A DNA stretch of 64,000 nt from positions 1 to 64,000 of the forward strand of contig NZ_JAACYW010000019.1 in NCBI RefSeq assembly GCF_015356825.1. The letters are read 5' to 3'. The position numbers and the translations under genes were made by a program. Shown here in pieces: positions 62,014 to 64,000 of the stretch (positions are counted from its first letter, which is position 1; every line of letters starts with the position of its first letter). The DNA comes from Catenulispora rubra. GTDB taxonomy: Bacteria > Actinomycetota > Actinomycetes > Streptomycetales > Catenulisporaceae. Below the pieces are notes generated by a model. It had not been told where the DNA came from, searched no databases, and saw only the letters and a list, made by a program, of their open reading frames with translations.

Positions 62014-63033
62014 GTGGCCACGAAGCTTTCTGAGGTAGCCGCGTTCGCTGGCGTGAGTCTCGCCACGGTCCGCCGCGTCCTCAACGACCAGCCGTCCATA
62101 GCCCAGGAGACGCGGGAACGCGTCCTGACCGCCCTCGACGTGCTCGGACACGAGCGCCCGTCCAAGCTGCGCGGGCACCGGGCCGGCCTGGTCGGCCTGG
62201 TCGTGCCGGACCTGCAGAACCCGATCTTCCCGGCGTTCGTGGAGACCGTCTCGGCCGGCCTGGTGAAGCAGGGCCTCATGCCGGTGCTGTGCACCCGCAC
62301 CGCCGACGGCGTGTCCGAGGCCAACTACATCAAACTGCTGATGGACCACGAGGTCGCCGGGATCGTCTTCATCGGCTCCTCCTACGCCGACGCCGGGCCC
62401 GAGCACGGCCGCACCCTGAAGGAGCGCGGCATCCCGGTCGTCCTGATCAACCCGGCCGACGCCAACGACGGCGTCCGCCGGATCACCGTCGACGACGCCT
62501 CGGCGGTGGACCAGGCGCTGGAGCACCTGCGGGCGCTGGGCCACACCCGGATCGGCATGCTGCTGGGCCCCGGGGGCCACATCCCCTCCGCGCGCAAGCT
62601 CGGCGCCTTCGTCGCCGATTGGGAACGGCGCGCGGCCCCGGGCAGCGAACCGGGCGGGTGGCGGGAACTGGTCGCGCACACCGGATTCTCGATGGAGGAC
62701 GGCCGCACCGCGACCGCCCGGCCGCTGGAGGCCGGGGCCACGGCCCTGATCTGCGCCAGCGACGCGCTGGCGCTCGGCGCCGTCCGCGCCGCGTACCGGC
62801 AGGGCATGAGCATTCCCGGGGATCTGTCGGTGGTCGGCTTCGACGACTCCCCCTACATGATCGCCACCGATCCGCCGCTGACCACGGTGCGCCAGCCGGT
62901 GCGCGCGATGGGCGCCGCGGCCGTGGACGCCTTGAAGGCGCAGATCGGCGGGCACGCGGGGCCTCCGGACGAGACCCTTTATGAGCCCGAGCTGATCGTC
63001 CGCGCGTCGACCGGGGTCGTGCGGTCCCGCTGA
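62014..63033 (+). CDS. LacI-family regulator, tandem paralogue (LacI-2)
   Basis: A 339-residue repressor, clearly a duplicate of LacI-1: LSEVAAFAGVSLATVRRVLNDQ, then VLTALDVLGHERPSKLRG and DLQNPIFPAF. The recognition helix reads TVRRVLN instead of the usual TVSRVLN, so its operator probably differs from that of LacI-1. The gene downstream encodes a secreted glucanase-like protein, its most likely target. The ligand pocket region differs (VRRITVDDASAVDQALEHL), suggesting another sugar inducer. Confidence 0.9.
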   Translation: MATKLSEVAAFAGVSLATVRRVLNDQPSIAQETRERVLTALDVLGHERPSKLRGHRAGLVGLVVPDLQNPIFPAFVETVSAGLVKQGLMPVLCTRTADGVSEANYIKLLMDHEVAGIVFIGSSYADAGPEHGRTLKERGIPVVLINPADANDGVRRITVDDASAVDQALEHLRALGHTRIGMLLGPGGHIPSARKLGAFVADWERRAAPGSEPGGWRELVAHTGFSMEDGRTATARPLEAGATALICASDALALGAVRAAYRQGMSIPGDLSVVGFDDSPYMIATDPPLTTVRQPVRAMGAAAVDALKAQIGGHAGPPDETLYEPELIVRASTGVVRSR

Positions 63034-63326
63034 CCGTTCCGGCGCCTCGGTCGAAACAGCTTCTTCGCAGGTCATAGCAGACGCAATGGCCTGAGAAACA
63101 GGCGCACCCGCACCTTTGCCACGACCTTGAGTCAGGAATCTGCGCTGCGACGCAAGATTGTCCGTTGATTCTGGCGATTTTTTGCGCTGCCCTCTGGACT
63201 TCAGCCTTCCGGGGTCGTACGGTTTCGCCAGTCTTCCAGCCCTAAGAAACACCGCCGTAACCCCGCCACCAGCGCGATGGGTCACGCGACGGCACCTCCA
63301 TGCCTCATTTCAAGGAGTACCAAGCG

Positions 63327-64000
63327 ATGCTCCGCCTTACATCACGCTTGACACAAGCTGCTGTGCTCGCGGTCTGTTTGGCCTCGACAGCGGTCTTCAC
63401 CGCATCGTCCGCCCATGCAACAGCGCCGCAGCCGGCGCTCCCCGGCGCCGCTGTCCCCTTCACCGAGTACGCCGCGGCGAACGCGACGACGAACGGGACC
63501 GTCACCGCGGCTTCCCGGGCGTTCACCCAACTCGCCGCTGAAGCGACCGGCCGACGCGCGGTCCGGCTGGCGGCGAACCAGTACGTCGAGTTCGTCCTGG
63601 CCCGACCGGCGAACGCCGTCGACATCCGGTACTCGGTGCCCGACGGCTCCGCCGATTCAGCGCTGCGGCTCGCCGCCGACGGCAAAACCCTCGCGACCGC
63701 GGCACCGCTGACCACGACCGCCCGGTATTCGCACTTCTACGGGAACTACCCCTTCACCAAGAGCCCGGCCGACGGCGGCGAACACCACTACTTCGACGAC
63801 ACCCGTGCCTTGTTCGCCGAAAACCGTGTGCTCCCGGCCGGGACGCGAGTGCGCGTCACGGCCGCACAGCCCACGACCCTCGACGTCGCAGACTTCGAAG
63901 ACGTCGCCGTGCCGCAGGCCGTAGCCCCCGCCGGGGCGTTGAGCGTCCTCGGCTTCGGCGCCGACCCCACCGGCGCGGCGGATTCCAGCCAGGCGATCCA
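63327..64000 (+). CDS. Secreted alpha-glucanase-like glycoside hydrolase, 5' part (cut by window end)
   Basis: The first 224 codons are present. A signal peptide (cleaved after SSAHA) follows an ATG with AAGGAG nine bases upstream. Next comes an N-terminal carbohydrate-binding-like domain containing FTEYAAANATTNGT, EATGRRAVRLAANQYVEFVL, FYGNYPFTKSP and DVADFEDVAV. After about residue 200 the sequence LGFGADPTGAADSSQAI marks the first turn of a pectate-lyase-type beta-helix. This order is that of actinobacterial alpha-1,3-glucanase/mycodextranase proteins, as I recall them. Next to an alpha-glucoside importer and alpha-glucosidase, extracellular alpha-glucan cleavage is plausible. The catalytic part lies beyond the window. 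Confidence 0.75.
   Translation, partial: MLRLTSRLTQAAVLAVCLASTAVFTASSAHATAPQPALPGAAVPFTEYAAANATTNGTVTAASRAFTQLAAEATGRRAVRLAANQYVEFVLARPANAVDIRYSVPDGSADSALRLAADGKTLATAAPLTTTARYSHFYGNYPFTKSPADGGEHHYFDDTRALFAENRVLPAGTRVRVTAAQPTTLDVADFEDVAVPQAVAPAGALSVLGFGADPTGAADSSQAI

Noticed and set aside
1-64000. tRNA, rRNA, riboswitch or replication-origin signals
   Set aside because: I looked for cloverleaf-like segments, conserved rRNA stretches, known riboswitch cores and DnaA-box clusters and saw none that I could support.

Overview
The window is high-GC (roughly 70%) DNA with dense GTG starts, 4-nt stop/start overlaps, leaderless-looking TANNNT promoters, twin-arginine and lipobox signals, a PucR-type regulator, a SARP/AfsR regulator, a DUF4193 protein and a mycothiol-dependent-type enzyme. 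Together these indicate a soil actinobacterium. A Catenulispora- or Streptomyces-like lineage is a guess; no rRNA or tRNA gene is present to settle it.

Layout. 1-8.2 kb: a small secreted protein, an ArsR-type regulator divergent from an MFS exporter, two proteins of unknown function, a TatA paralogue facing two Tat-type exported ferritin-like proteins, a cupredoxin lipoprotein and a DUF4193 protein. 8.2-19.8 kb (minus strand): a long operon-like block reading PucR regulator, serine hydrolase, DppC, oligopeptide-binding lipoprotein, DppB, M19 dipeptidase, M20 deacylase, GNAT acyltransferase and N-acyl/N-succinyl amino acid racemase. Read together it looks like a scavenging route for peptides containing D-amino acids, with conversion of D- to L-amino acids through N-acyl intermediates. 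19.9-24.9 kb: an RHS/YD-repeat polymorphic toxin with its probable immunity gene. 25.1-30.7 kb: two paralogous secreted proteins flanking an AfsR-like regulator read from the other strand.

30.8-45.5 kb: a GNAT-AAA+ fusion, a Tat-exported endo-beta-N-acetylglucosaminidase, two proteins of unknown function, an IS5-type transposase remnant, a maleylpyruvate-isomerase-type enzyme, a secreted protein plus S53 peptidase pair, a SigE-type sigma factor with its membrane partner, and an Lnt-like acyltransferase translationally coupled to a histidine kinase/response regulator. 45.6-51.8 kb (minus): a GH28 polygalacturonase-like enzyme and a PQQ-type sugar dehydrogenase with carbohydrate-binding modules, a DUF3558-like membrane-anchored protein and an ABM monooxygenase. 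51.9-55.2 kb: an unusual Ada-AlkA fusion lacking key residues, an HSL-type esterase and its divergent LysR regulator. 55.3-64 kb: a maltose-type ABC importer, a GH13 alpha-glucosidase, two tandem LacI regulators with visible operators, and the start of a secreted alpha-glucanase-like enzyme cut by the window end. This block looks like an alpha-glucan utilisation locus.

A cross-cutting feature is the number of short, perfect or near-perfect tandem duplications (9-18 bp) in intergenic spacers and, in frame, in disordered protein segments. Several strong hairpin terminators and dyad operators are also visible.
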